A stretch of DNA of 41,856 nucleotides from Rhodobiaceae bacterium. GTDB lineage: Bacteria > Pseudomonadota > Alphaproteobacteria > Rhizobiales > Aestuariivirgaceae. The position numbers and the translations under genes are program-made. Under the pieces are notes generated by a model that worked only from the letters and a program-made list of their open reading frames with translations, had not been told where the DNA came from and made no database searches. Below are positions 17,999 to 26,036 of the stretch, in pieces; positions within the stretch are counted from its first letter, which is position 1; every line of letters begins with the position of its first letter. The stretch covers positions 1-41,856 of the forward strand of contig VFJY01000095.1 in assembly GCA_009885825.1 (NCBI GenBank), written 5' to 3'.

Positions 17999-18310
17999 TC
18001 ACAGCCCGCCCCTTCCTGCGCTTGATACATAAGGCCGGAAATCTCGCTGTGCGACCATTTCCTGAATTGACGAAAGCAGCGGATCAACAGCCATCGTGTA
18101 GAGAATGTTCACACAAAACGTGGCAATTGCCACGCCAATGAGAAACAGCAGACAAGTTGTAACGCGCGATCCAAATTTGGCTTCAAACTTGTCTAAGAAC
18201 CCAGCGAATCCAAAGTCCATCATGAATCTTCGCCCTCCTTCCGAGAATGCACGGAAGATTGCCGCAAAAAACGCAACAAGTGGAGTCATATCCTTGATAA
18301 GTTGTCTCAC
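17999..18310 (-). CDS. Small membrane protein in the mobile element
   Basis: A 103-residue open frame starting with GTG at 18310 (an in-frame ATG is at 18289). It has a hydrophobic stretch near the N-terminus (PLVAFFAAIF) and a clear membrane helix, TTCLLFLIGVAIATFCVNIL (about residues 50-70). I do not recognise a family. The last residues (FRPYVSSAG) are encoded by the internal copy of the element terminus at 18011-18037, so the C-terminus may be a by-product of element joining. It could be a real gene, possibly a membrane toxin or accessory, or a chance frame. Confidence 0.45.
   Translation of the reverse strand: MRQLIKDMTPLVAFFAAIFRAFSEGGRRFMMDFGFAGFLDKFEAKFGSRVTTCLLFLIGVAIATFCVNILYTMAVDPLLSSIQEMVAQRDFRPYVSSAGRGGL
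18011..18037 (-). repeat. Internal, imperfect third copy of the element terminus
   Basis: 27 bp matching the right end (18326-18352) at 24 positions, in the same orientation as the right terminal repeat and 315 bp inside it. The short segment just before each copy (CCCGCC / CCCGCG) is also alike. It suggests an earlier, shorter right end or a remnant of a second element. Confidence 0.85.
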
Positions 18311-18326
18311 GGCTTACCGCCCGCGC

Positions 18327-18352
18327 CTTGGTGCGTTTGATACATAAGGCCG
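18327..18352 (-). repeat. Right terminal inverted repeat
   Basis: Perfect inverted copy of 16430-16455, ending ...GATACATAAGGCCG. It is directly followed by the right target duplication. Confidence 0.95.
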
Positions 18353-18360
18353 GGTAGTTC
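18353..18360. repeat. Target site duplication, right copy
   Basis: GGTAGTTC, identical to 16422-16429. On the minus strand it encodes the Asn-Tyr of the glycosyltransferase RLNYP motif. Confidence 0.95.
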
Positions 18361-19046
18361 AATCTAAAAAGTGCGCGCAGCAGCTGCGCGAGCACCGCGG
18401 TTTCGCGGAATACCGGCACCAGCACAGTGTATACTGGCAGATTTGGTTCGCTCAGAATTTTTCCAGCCGGCACCCTCGATCTTGGTTCGGGCAGCAAGCA
18501 GAATAGGCGCAGGGCAATGACAGACAGGAAGAATATTCCAACTGCTGCGTTAATTGCAAGGAAGCAAAAACCCATTGGCAAGAAAACGAAGCCGACGAGG
18601 ATGCATGCAATGAATAGCAAGGCCGTCAGGATTTGCAAAATCGTAACGCGATATTTTGCCGATAACTGGGGACTTGTTTCGAACAACTCATTGGTTGCCT
18701 TGCGCAGGAGGGCGCGGCCCCACAATTTCCGCGCCGCCCAGTGAAAGTCCGCCAGCGCAACTTTTGCCACAAGTTTGAGTTTATGTTGGCTTGCATAAGC
18801 TGCGCCTCGCGACCCACAACTTGCGTAAAGCACAAGGCTTGGCATCCAGGCAACCGGGATCACCAAAGTTTGAAGTGTCTTTTCAATTTCCCGGTAGGGC
18901 ACACGCTGCATCACCTCAATCAGCAGGGAGCGAGACAGCGTTGCCTGATCATCGGGACTGACGTTTATTAACGGGTGAATCGCTTCATAGACGCTCGAAA
19001 TTTGCGACTCAGACGTGCTATGCTGTGGTAAGAACTCTGTACTCAC
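18353..19046 (-). pseudogene. Glycosyltransferase family 2 membrane protein, 5' fragment
   Basis: N-terminal part of the interrupted GT2 gene. It starts with GTG at 19046. A soluble N-terminal region with a PilZ-independent, type II secretion-like N domain appearance (LLIEVMQRVPYREIEKTL) is followed by two membrane helices (ILQILTALLFIACILVGFVF and AINAAVGIFFLSVIALRLF). The nucleotide-binding start of the catalytic domain follows: PVYTVLVPVFRE, LLRALFRLNYP. In the present sequence translation runs into the element and stops at 18183 after 57 foreign residues. Joined to the 3' fragment (one target copy removed) it gives 586 codons, 585 residues, with a normal VLVPVFRE...RLNYPTSKLDIKIIVEE catalytic start. 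Confidence 0.9.
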
Positions 19047-19100
19047 CGATTGCGCCCTGGATGGAACATGCCCTCTCCGTTATTTTTATTAAACGTGTTT

Positions 19101-19958
19101 ATGCGCAAGTCCACTACTTTGTCGGCATCGGTTATGCTGCTAATCACTTTCACATGGCTTGCGTCATCATCGGCTAACGCACAAACAACGGCGCCCGAAA
19201 CATTGCCGCTGTTTCGGCATGTCGACGAAACCGCCAAAAACCCTGTCAATTTGCCGACGGGCAGTGTTCGTCTATTGACGGACGAAAATTTTCCACCCTT
19301 CAGTTACGGGGCGCCGGAGGGGAAGTATTCTGGTCTCTCCGTTGAGCTTGCAATTGCTGCTTGCTCAGTATTGAAGCTCGACTGTGTTGTCGTTGCAAGA
19401 CCCTTCGGCGAACTTCTGCCCGCACTTGTCGCCAACGAAGGAGACGTGATTGTTTCGGGTTTGAAGATTGATGAAAATGTCCTGAAAAAAACCGCGATGA
19501 CCCGGCCCTATTTCTGGTCGCTTGGCCGCTTCGCAGTTAAACACGGCAGCCAGCTGCGCAGCAGCGACCTTCGTAGCCTGGCTGGCAAGCGCATTGGGTT
19601 TGTGGCCAAGACAAGCCATGGGGCCTGGTTGGAGAAGTACTATTCACGCTCGACGCTTGCTGCTTTTCCAGCAGAAGCGGAAATGTTTGCGGCCTTGAGC
19701 GCCGGCACGGTCGATGCGGTTTTTGGCGACGACCTGAAGTTGATCTATTGGCTCGCTGGCAGCGCGTCCAATGGCTGCTGCCTGACATTGGGTGGCGCCT
19801 ATGTGGACCGCAATTTTTTCAGCCGTAACCTGGCATTTCTGGCAAGGCGGGGAGATCAGAATCTGGTGCAAGCATTTGATTATGCGCTGGATCTGTTGCA
19901 GGAGAAGGGCACCGCATCTGAGATTTATGCGCGTTACCTGCCAAATGGGTTGTGGTGA
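19101..19958 (+). CDS. Periplasmic solute-binding protein, family 3 (amino-acid type)
   Basis: A type 3 substrate-binding protein. I chose the ATG at 19101 because it begins a good signal peptide (RKSTTLSASVMLLITFTWLA, cleavage after SANA). The open frame begins with TTG at 19050, with another ATG at 19068. The mature domain shows TDENFPPFSYG, GKYSGLSVELA, VARPFGELLPALVANEGDVIVSG and TRPYF, the usual SBP_bac_3 blocks. No permease or ATPase genes are next to it, so it may work with a remote transporter or act as a sensor. It is divergent from the glycosyltransferase gene. Its 3' end overlaps pyrD by 25 bp. Confidence 0.85.
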   Translation: MRKSTTLSASVMLLITFTWLASSSANAQTTAPETLPLFRHVDETAKNPVNLPTGSVRLLTDENFPPFSYGAPEGKYSGLSVELAIAACSVLKLDCVVVARPFGELLPALVANEGDVIVSGLKIDENVLKKTAMTRPYFWSLGRFAVKHGSQLRSSDLRSLAGKRIGFVAKTSHGAWLEKYYSRSTLAAFPAEAEMFAALSAGTVDAVFGDDLKLIYWLAGSASNGCCLTLGGAYVDRNFFSRNLAFLARRGDQNLVQAFDYALDLLQEKGTASEIYARYLPNGLW

Positions 19959-21019
19959 GCGATTTCTCGGGCTGAGGAACCTATTGCTTCTTCGAGGTTT
20001 GTCATCTTGTATTGGATCAATTTCCGATCAAGACCCGTCAGTATGTCTTCTATCAATGCTGGTCCGTGAAAGACCAGTGCGGAGTAAATCTGGAGCAGCG
20101 CGGCGCCCGCACAGATTTTTCCCCAGGCCTGTTCAGTGTTTGAAATTCCGCCAACACCGATCAGAGGAATTTTTCCTTCCGTTATCACGTAAAAGCGCGC
20201 GAGCTGACTCGTTGAAAGCTCGAACAGGGGCTGGCCAGATAGCCCCCCTTGCTCCCGCGCATGCCGTGAACGCAGGGGGGGCCTCGAGATTGTGGTGTTG
20301 GAAATGACCACGCCGTCAATTTCAGCGTCCAAACAGCAATCAGCAATGGTTTTCATCTCAAACGGATCAAGATCAGGCGCGATTTTAAGAAGCATTGGCA
20401 CGTGGCGGTCTTGACGCCGGCGAGTGTCGTTCAAGCGTTGCAGCAAGGGGCGGAGTTCATCGGCGGCCTGAAGCTTGCGCAGGCCCGGCGTGTTGGGTGA
20501 TGAGATGTTGACGGTGAAGTAACTGGCGACACCGGAAAAGGCGTTGATGCCTGCCACATAATCGGCGGCACGGTCGCTCGTGTCCTTGTTGGCGCCGAGG
20601 TTCACGCCGATGATTCCGGATCGGTGCCGGCGGGCGCGCAACCTTTCGAGGGCCGCTGCATGACCCTCATTGTTGAAGCCCATGCGGTTGATGATGGCCT
20701 GATCCTTGGTGAGGCGAAACAGGCGTGGCTGCGGATTTCCCGTTTGGGGCTTTGGCGTGATTGATCCCACCTCCACAAAGCCGAAACCCTGTGCCAACAT
20801 GGCGTCGGGAACCTCGGCATTTTTGTCGAAGCCTGCGGCCAAGCCCAAAGGATTTTCAAATTTGAGGCCGAAACGGGAGATGGGAATCCGAGGCTGCGAT
20901 GGCAGGGCTCCTGCCAGTCCGGCTTTTAAAGTTTTAATTGTGAGGCTATGGGCCAATTCTGCATCGAGTCGGTGAAGCAATGGCTTGGCCAGATTGAAAC
21001 CGAATTTGGCAAGGCTCAT
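19934..21019 (-). CDS. pyrD: Dihydroorotate dehydrogenase (quinone), class 2
   Basis: Membrane-associated FMN enzyme that oxidises dihydroorotate to orotate in pyrimidine synthesis, passing electrons to quinone. The 361 residues include the N-terminal amphipathic helix of class 2 enzymes (LLHRLDAELAHSLTI), GLAAGFDKNAEVPD, EVGSITPKPQ, INRMGFNNEG, TVNISSPNTPGLR with the catalytic serine, LLKIAPDL, VISNTTISRP and IGVGGISNTEQAW for FMN phosphate. Its ATG overlaps the stop of the upstream DUF952 gene (ATGA). Confidence 0.95.
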   Translation of the reverse strand: MSLAKFGFNLAKPLLHRLDAELAHSLTIKTLKAGLAGALPSQPRIPISRFGLKFENPLGLAAGFDKNAEVPDAMLAQGFGFVEVGSITPKPQTGNPQPRLFRLTKDQAIINRMGFNNEGHAAALERLRARRHRSGIIGVNLGANKDTSDRAADYVAGINAFSGVASYFTVNISSPNTPGLRKLQAADELRPLLQRLNDTRRRQDRHVPMLLKIAPDLDPFEMKTIADCCLDAEIDGVVISNTTISRPPLRSRHAREQGGLSGQPLFELSTSQLARFYVITEGKIPLIGVGGISNTEQAWGKICAGAALLQIYSALVFHGPALIEDILTGLDRKLIQYKMTNLEEAIGSSAREIAHHNPFGR

Positions 21020-21360
21020 TCAGCCAGGCTTTCGGGAAACTGGTGCTTGCCACCTACCAGGGGAAGGGCCACCGCCTCTTTAACCGCCGAGAGTGGAAGT
21101 GGGCCATAGATGTGGGGAAACAAGGCCTCGCCGCGTGATGTTTCCCACTTCAGGGTTTTGCCAAGGCTCGCTTCAATCACCACCACCAGAACCAGATCAG
21201 CTTCCCCCGCAAAGTGTTTGGCGGCCGTTTCGCGCACTTGGTGGGGGGCGGATAAATGGATGAATCCGTCCTTTCGATCCAGTTCCGAGCCTTCATATAC
21301 GCGGCGCGCCAAAGCGTCTGCCCATTCCTGCCGTGGCATGATCTTGTAGAGAAGCGACAT
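21016..21360 (-). CDS. DUF952 family protein
   Basis: A small protein of unknown function with the DUF952 pattern: LLYKIMPRQEWADA, DGFIHLSAPHQV (conserved HLS), LVLVVVIEASLGKTLKWE and FPHIYGPLPLSAV. The start at 21360 gives 114 residues; an in-frame ATG at 21372 adds four. It overlaps pyrD by 4 bp. This DUF952-pyrD pairing is frequent in alphaproteobacteria, suggesting co-expression but giving no function. Confidence 0.87.
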   Translation of the reverse strand: MSLLYKIMPRQEWADALARRVYEGSELDRKDGFIHLSAPHQVRETAAKHFAGEADLVLVVVIEASLGKTLKWETSRGEALFPHIYGPLPLSAVKEAVALPLVGGKHQFPESLAE

Positions 21361-21457
21361 AGTCCACACCATAACAGGTCAAGGGGGCTAGACAACCGGA
21401 CGAATTTGAGGTATTAGTTCCTATAAAGGATTATACAGCGGAAATTGGAGAGGACGA

Positions 21458-22093
21458 ATGTTTAGCCACAAGCAGGTTTGGGCGGCAATTGACACTATTG
21501 CGGAGCGTTATGGGCTTTCAGCATCTGGACTGGCCAAAAAATCTGGCCTCGATCCCACCTCGTTCAATCCCTCCAAGCGCAATGGCCCTGATGGCCGTCC
21601 GCGCTGGCCAACAACTGAAAGCGTGGCCAATTTACTGAACGCTTCCGGGGCTTCGGTTGAAGAATTTACTGATCTTCTGACCGGCCGGAAAGGCCAGCCG
21701 CCAAAGCGCAAGCAGCTGCCGCTGCTGGGTTTTGCCCAGGCGGGCAAGGGTGGTTTTTTCGATGATTCGGGTTTTCCGGTTGGCAATGGCTGGGAAGAAA
21801 TCGAGGTTCCGGGTGTGACTGACGCCACAGCCTACGCGCTGGAAATCACCGGCGACTCCATGCTGCCGGTTTACCGGGAGGGCGATACCATTATCGTTTC
21901 ACCGGGCGCCACGGTGCGTAAAGGTGACCGGGTTGTGGTGAAAACCGCTGATGGCCAGGTGATGGCCAAGGTCATGCAGCGGCAAACGGCCAAGACGGTT
22001 GAGCTCGCTTCCTTCAATACGGCCCATGTCACCAAAACCTTCGACATGAAAGATGTTGACTGGGTGGCGCGGATTATCTGGGCGAGCCAGTAA
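21458..22093 (+). CDS. LexA-like S24-family transcriptional regulator with HTH domain
   Basis: A 211-residue regulator with an N-terminal helix-turn-helix of phage-repressor type ([20 protein letters not shown], residues 16-35) and a C-terminal S24/LexA peptidase domain. The nucleophile is S134 (TGDSML) and the general base is K171 (GQVMAKV). The Ala-Gly pair A95-G96 in [10 protein letters not shown] is a plausible self-cleavage site. GGAGAGG precedes the ATG. No phage genes are nearby, so it looks like a resident regulator. It is not LexA itself, whose winged helix differs. Its end overlaps lysK by 20 bp in convergent orientation. Confidence 0.87.
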   Translation: MFSHKQVWAAIDTIAERYGLSASGLAKKSGLDPTSFNPSKRNGPDGRPRWPTTESVANLLNASGASVEEFTDLLTGRKGQPPKRKQLPLLGFAQAGKGGFFDDSGFPVGNGWEEIEVPGVTDATAYALEITGDSMLPVYREGDTIIVSPGATVRKGDRVVVKTADGQVMAKVMQRQTAKTVELASFNTAHVTKTFDMKDVDWVARIIWASQ

Positions 22094-23705
22094 GCTCGCC
22101 GTTCAGGGCCTTGCCTATCAAGGCGCGAGTATTCGCTAGACCAAAGAGCGCCGCAAAAGAGCCAAATCTGGGGCCACGCTCTTCGCCAAGCAACACCTGA
22201 TACAGCATGTTGAACCAGGTCTGGGCCACGCCGATGGAACCATCCTTTTGCGTGGTGGTGTAGGGTTCGCGCCGGCCGATATCGTAGACCTTCTGCTGAA
22301 TGGCTTCAGGAGTGGCGCCTTCGGGGAGTTCGGCCATGGCTGATGACAAATCTTCCAGCGCCTTCCTCTCATCCTCCGTCGGCAGGCGATATTTCTTGTT
22401 AGGCTTCACGAAGTCGGTGAAGTAACGGTTGGCATAGCCGACCATGGCGTCAAGACGCGGATGAGTTTCGGGCGATACCTGTGGCGCATAGCGCTTGAGG
22501 AAAGCCCAGAGCACGGATTTGTCTTCCGTATTCGCCACAGCCACCAGATTCAGCAGCAGCGAAAACGAGACCGAACCTTCTTCCGGCGCAGGGGGATGCC
22601 CGCCATGGATATGCCAGAGCGGGTTCATCAGGCGATCCTTGATCTCCTGCCTGCCATAGGCATTCTGGAATTGCGCATATTCATCAACGGCGCGCGGAAT
22701 CACATCGAAGTAAAGTTTCTTGGCTTCGCGCGGGCGGTTATACATGTAGAGCGAAAGTGAATCGGTGTCGGCATAGGTGAGCCACTCGTCAATCGTCAGG
22801 CCATTGCCCTTGGATTTTGAAATCTTCTGGCCCTTGTCATCGAGGAACAGTTCATAGACGTAATGTTCGGGCGGCAGGCCACCAAGAATTTCGCAGATCT
22901 TGTCGTAGACAACGGCGTTGGTTTGGTGATCCTTGCCGAACATTTCGAAATCCACGTCAAGGGCTGCCCAGCGCATGCCGAAATCCGGCTTCCATTGCAG
23001 CTTGACGTTTCCGCCAGTAACGGGGAGCGTCGTATCGCGGTCGTCCTCATCGGCGAACGTGACCGTGCCGTTTTTGGCATCGACTTCTTTCATGGGCACA
23101 TAAAGCACGCGACCCGTTGTGGGCGAAATGGGCAGGAAGGGGCTGTAGGTCGCCTGCCTCTCTTCACCCAGGGTCGGCAGCATGACGGCCATGATGGCGT
23201 CAAATTTCTCGGCGGCGCGCAGCAGCATGGCGTCGAACTTGCCGGCCTTGTAGTAATCCGTGGCGCTGGCGAATTCATAGTCAAAGCCAAAGGTATCGAG
23301 GAAGCGCCGCAACATGGTGTTGTTGTGATGGCCAAAGCTTTCAAAGTCTCCGCCGAAGGGATTGGGCACGGAGGTGAGCGGCTTGTGCAGGTGGGGCTCA
23401 AGAAAGGCGCGATCCGGCACATTGTCCGGAATCTTGCGCATGCCATCCATGTCATCGGAGAAACACAAAAGCCTGGTTGGAATATCCGACATGGTTTCAA
23501 AGGCGCGGCGCACCATGGTGGTGCGGGCCACCTCGCCGAAGGTGCCGATGTGCGGCAGGCCTGAGGGGCCATAGCCGGTCTCAAAAAGAATTTCCGTCTT
23601 CGATGTCTTGCTCTTCTTCACCCGCGCCAAGAGCTTGCGCGCCTCTTCAAAAGGCCAGGCGCGGCTTTCAAGAGCTGCGGTCAAAAGAGCGGGATCGGTC
23701 ATCAT
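22074..23705 (-). CDS. lysK: Lysyl-tRNA synthetase, class I
   Basis: Charges tRNA-Lys using the class I fold, the archaeal-type enzyme that replaces class II LysRS in most alphaproteobacteria. The 543-residue protein has the HIGH-type signature PHIGT (51-55) in [14 protein letters not shown] and the KMSKS-type KISKS (294-298). The AMP-binding region and C-terminal alpha-helical domain are complete. The start is ATG 23705 or the next codon, also ATG. An open frame of 233 codons lies antisense to it at 22863-23564, but this is a shadow. Confidence 0.96.
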   Translation of the reverse strand: MMTDPALLTAALESRAWPFEEARKLLARVKKSKTSKTEILFETGYGPSGLPHIGTFGEVARTTMVRRAFETMSDIPTRLLCFSDDMDGMRKIPDNVPDRAFLEPHLHKPLTSVPNPFGGDFESFGHHNNTMLRRFLDTFGFDYEFASATDYYKAGKFDAMLLRAAEKFDAIMAVMLPTLGEERQATYSPFLPISPTTGRVLYVPMKEVDAKNGTVTFADEDDRDTTLPVTGGNVKLQWKPDFGMRWAALDVDFEMFGKDHQTNAVVYDKICEILGGLPPEHYVYELFLDDKGQKISKSKGNGLTIDEWLTYADTDSLSLYMYNRPREAKKLYFDVIPRAVDEYAQFQNAYGRQEIKDRLMNPLWHIHGGHPPAPEEGSVSFSLLLNLVAVANTEDKSVLWAFLKRYAPQVSPETHPRLDAMVGYANRYFTDFVKPNKKYRLPTEDERKALEDLSSAMAELPEGATPEAIQQKVYDIGRREPYTTTQKDGSIGVAQTWFNMLYQVLLGEERGPRFGSFAALFGLANTRALIGKALNGELTGSPR

Positions 23706-23784
23706 TTATACTCAAAGTTGGCAGGAGCCCCGCGTTGTTAGGGATGTCGCAGGAGTTCGTCAATGTTGGAGGGGGCAACCGTCC

Positions 23785-24678
23785 TTAAGATAAGGCGGCC
23801 CGCAGTCTTGGGGCGGCAAAATCGATGAAGGCTCTGATCTTCGGTGCCACACTGTGACGCTGCGCGTAGATGAAGTTTACCGGAACCGGTGGTGGCATCA
23901 GCTCATTGAGCACAGGAATAAGGCGTCCTTCACGAAGAGCCGCAGTCACCATATAGGACAAGGCAATGGTTATTCCTTTACCACGCTCGGCTGCTTCGAT
24001 GCAGGCGTGCGCGTCATTAATCTCAAGCCGGACAGGAAGCGCGATGCGGGCAGGTTTTCCAGCCTTGAAATATCTCAACTCCCGATTTGGCATCAATGCC
24101 GTTTGACTTATCATCGCGTGTAATTTCAGATCATCTGGCGTTCCGGGCGAGCCGCGTTTGGAGAGATAGCCAGGGCTGGCGACAAGCATGCGGCGAACGT
24201 CACCCACATGTTTTGAAATCAATGATGAATCCGGCAAGTTGGCGATACGAATGGCGAGGTCGAAGCCTTCATCGATGAGATCGACTACCCGATCAAACAG
24301 CAGCATTGAGACATTGATTCGGGGATTGGCATCGATGAAATCCAGGACAATGGGTTGCAGCATGGAGCGCCCAAAGGTCAGCGAGGCGGTGATCGTCAGG
24401 TTGCCGCTTGCGACCTTTGATTGGCCCGCCACTTCTTGCTCTGCAACTTCAAGGTCGGCAAGTAACCGGCGCGCATCCTCAATAAACTTTACACCGGGTT
24501 CCGTGAGATGCAGACTTCGCGTCGTCCTTTCAAATAGGCGAACACCCAGGCGTGCCTCAAGCGAAGCAATGCTGCGCGTGACAGCAGGAGGCGAGCTGTG
24601 GAGAACTGTTGCGGCCCTGGCAAAGCCGCCATTGTCAGCCACAGCGACGAAGACGCGGAGTTCGTGAAAGCGATCCAT
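23785..24678 (-). CDS. LysR-family transcriptional regulator
   Basis: A typical LTTR of about 297 residues with an N-terminal winged helix (FHELRVFVAVADNGGFARAA, then SPPAVTRSIASLEARLG and LFERTTRSLHLTEPG) and a C-terminal co-inducer domain. The start at 24678 is preferred because GGAA lies 7 bp upstream. The in-frame ATG at 24690 sits within the palindrome described next. It is divergent from the DUF1348 and PNPOx-like genes, which are probably its targets. The inducer cannot be told. Confidence 0.92.
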   Translation of the reverse strand: MDRFHELRVFVAVADNGGFARAATVLHSSPPAVTRSIASLEARLGVRLFERTTRSLHLTEPGVKFIEDARRLLADLEVAEQEVAGQSKVASGNLTITASLTFGRSMLQPIVLDFIDANPRINVSMLLFDRVVDLIDEGFDLAIRIANLPDSSLISKHVGDVRRMLVASPGYLSKRGSPGTPDDLKLHAMISQTALMPNRELRYFKAGKPARIALPVRLEINDAHACIEAAERGKGITIALSYMVTAALREGRLIPVLNELMPPPVPVNFIYAQRHSVAPKIRAFIDFAAPRLRAALS

Positions 24679-24683
24679 TGTTA

Positions 24684-24700
24684 ATTCCATTTAATGGAAT
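24684..24700. promoter_or_regulatory. Palindromic operator between LysR gene and DUF1348 gene
   Basis: ATTCCAT-TTA-ATGGAAT is a perfect 7-bp inverted repeat with a 3-bp spacer and contains the T-N11-A core typical of LTTR boxes. It lies 6 bp upstream of the chosen LysR start, where binding would block LysR expression, and about 120 bp upstream of the divergent gene. Confidence 0.5.
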
Positions 24701-24817
24701 AATATGTTCCTTTCAACGGGTATTATTTTGTTTTCAGAATTTGCTATCTCATTGTCATCCGAGGCGGCTTAATGCGCCGCCGCCGTTCACGCCTGTTTTA
24801 AAAAATGGAGACTAAAG

Positions 24818-25285
24818 ATGTCGGACAAGCCACCGCTCCCCCCATTCACGATCGAGACTGCAATCCAGAAGGCCCGCATGGCCGAGGATGCGTGGAATTC
24901 GCGCGATCCGCAGCGGGTAGCGTTGGCCTACACCATTGACAGCTTGTGGCGGAACCGGACTGAGTTTCCCAGAGGCCGCACTGAAATTATCGCATTCCTG
25001 ACACGCAAATGGGCACGCGAGCAGGACTACCGATTGATCAAAGAGGTTTGGGGTTGTCGGGAAAATCGCATCGCGGTGCGCTTTGCTTACGAGTGGCGCG
25101 ATGAGAATGGCCAATGGTTTCGGTCCTACGGCAACGAGAACTGGGAATTTGATGATCGTGGTTTGATGCAACGCAGATTTGCCAGCATCAACGACATGGC
25201 CATTGGTGAAGACAAGCGCAAATATCATTGGCCGCTTGGTTCACGTCCGGCAGATCATCCGAGCCTTACTGAGCTTGGGCTTTAA
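24818..25285 (+). CDS. DUF1348 / NTF2-like family protein
   Basis: A 155-residue protein of the SnoaL/NTF2-like superfamily, DUF1348 subgroup. Conserved stretches are [69 protein letters not shown] and [19 protein letters not shown]. The cone-shaped fold usually binds small hydrophobic ligands; no reaction is known. It is first in a two-gene unit with the PNPOx-like gene 23 bp downstream and divergent from the LysR regulator. Confidence 0.87.
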   Translation: MSDKPPLPPFTIETAIQKARMAEDAWNSRDPQRVALAYTIDSLWRNRTEFPRGRTEIIAFLTRKWAREQDYRLIKEVWGCRENRIAVRFAYEWRDENGQWFRSYGNENWEFDDRGLMQRRFASINDMAIGEDKRKYHWPLGSRPADHPSLTELGL

Positions 25286-25308
25286 CATTCTGGAAGAGAG
25301 ATTCCAAC

Positions 25309-25935
25309 ATGGGTCACAAGTTCGCAGAGATCGCTTTCACAGCCAATGTGAAAAACGAACAGGAACGCAGCGGCAGTCGGCGCGGTTACGCGCGCATGGA
25401 ATACGGCGACGATAATCATGACAAATTGGGAGCAAATGAGGCCGCTTTCATTGCCGAGCGTGACAGTTTCTATATGGCGACGGTCAGTGAAACGGGTTGG
25501 CCTTATGTCCAGCATCGCGGTGGTCCGGCCGGTTTTGTCCGCATACTTGATGAGAAGACCATCGGCTTTACCGACTTCGTTGGAAATCGCCAATACGTCA
25601 GTCTTGGCAACCTGCAGAGCAATGATCGTGTTTCCCTGTTCTTTATGGACTATCCGAACCAAACCCGGCTGAAACTCCTGGGGCGTGTGCGGTTGGTCGG
25701 CGCCAACGAGTCAAAGCTATTGGAACAGCTCCAGGTTCCAGACTACCGCGCACGTGTCGAACGCGGCATGATCATCACTGTCGAAGGCTACGACTGGAAT
25801 TGTCCCCAACATATTACGCCGCGCTTTACACAAGCACAGGTCTTATCAATGGTCGAACCCCTCAAAGACAGGGTAACCGAGTTAGAATCGACTCTTGCAG
25901 ATTTGAATGCCCGCCAGCAAAAGGTGATCTTCTAG
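25309..25935 (+). CDS. Pyridoxamine 5'-phosphate oxidase-like flavoprotein
   Basis: A 208-residue split-barrel FMN-binding protein. The core is FIAERDSFYMATVSETGWPY, VQHRGGPAGFVRIL, TIGFTDFVGNRQYVSLGNL and DRVSLFFMDYP. It is longer than classical PdxH-related short forms and lacks the PdxH C-terminal signature, so vitamin B6 synthesis is unlikely; an F420- or FMN-dependent reductase or haem-binding role is possible. It follows the DUF1348 gene and is probably controlled by the LysR regulator. Its stop overlaps the relic of a hydrolase gene on the other strand. Confidence 0.83.
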   Translation: MGHKFAEIAFTANVKNEQERSGSRRGYARMEYGDDNHDKLGANEAAFIAERDSFYMATVSETGWPYVQHRGGPAGFVRILDEKTIGFTDFVGNRQYVSLGNLQSNDRVSLFFMDYPNQTRLKLLGRVRLVGANESKLLEQLQVPDYRARVERGMIITVEGYDWNCPQHITPRFTQAQVLSMVEPLKDRVTELESTLADLNARQQKVIF

Positions 25936-26024
25936 CTCACATGCTTTTTCGGAAACGGCACAGTTTTGCTCCAAGCCTGATCGGCTGCTTGTCTGCTGTG
26001 GCGCGCTATGTTGGCCTTCGCAGC
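25932..26024 (-). pseudogene. Relic of a dienelactone hydrolase C-terminus
   Basis: The minus strand reads ANIARHSRQAADQAWSK then TVPFPKKHVS and stops at TAG 25934-25932. It aligns with the C-terminus of the intact hydrolase at 26559 (TNAARYNKEAADLAWGR then TVEFLKKHAG), with about half the residues identical over 26 positions, and the nucleotides are visibly similar too. There is no start or upstream hydrolase sequence, because the ICMT-like gene lies directly upstream. It is probably what remains of a duplicated hydrolase gene. Confidence 0.7.
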
Positions 26025-26036
26025 GGCTGGGGTCTG

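Larger units (their letters stand above)
16430..18352. mobile_element. 1,923-bp non-autonomous transposable element carrying a Panacea toxin-antitoxin-like module
   Basis: The borders are defined by a perfect 26-bp inverted repeat (16430-16455 and 18327-18352, beginning CGGCCTTATGTATCAAACGC) and an 8-bp target duplication. No open frame in it resembles a transposase or recombinase. Contents are a frameshifted coiled-coil gene (16487-16932, +), a 124-residue partner gene (16907-17281, -), a Panacea-domain gene (17278-17868, -) and a small membrane protein gene (17999-18310, -). The middle part is visibly richer in A+T than the flanks. 8-bp duplications occur in several IS families (for instance IS1595, IS66, IS256), so the family cannot be assigned. 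It was probably mobilised in trans by a transposase acting on the same ends. Confidence 0.92.

Noticed and set aside
21458..22093. S24/HTH regulator as a sign of a prophage.
   Set aside because: No integrase, structural, lysis or excisionase genes nearby; neighbours are housekeeping genes on both sides.
22863..23564. 233-codon open frame antisense to lysK.
   Set aside because: It is the mirror of a highly conserved gene in G+C-rich DNA; no domain-like sequence and no ribosome-binding site.
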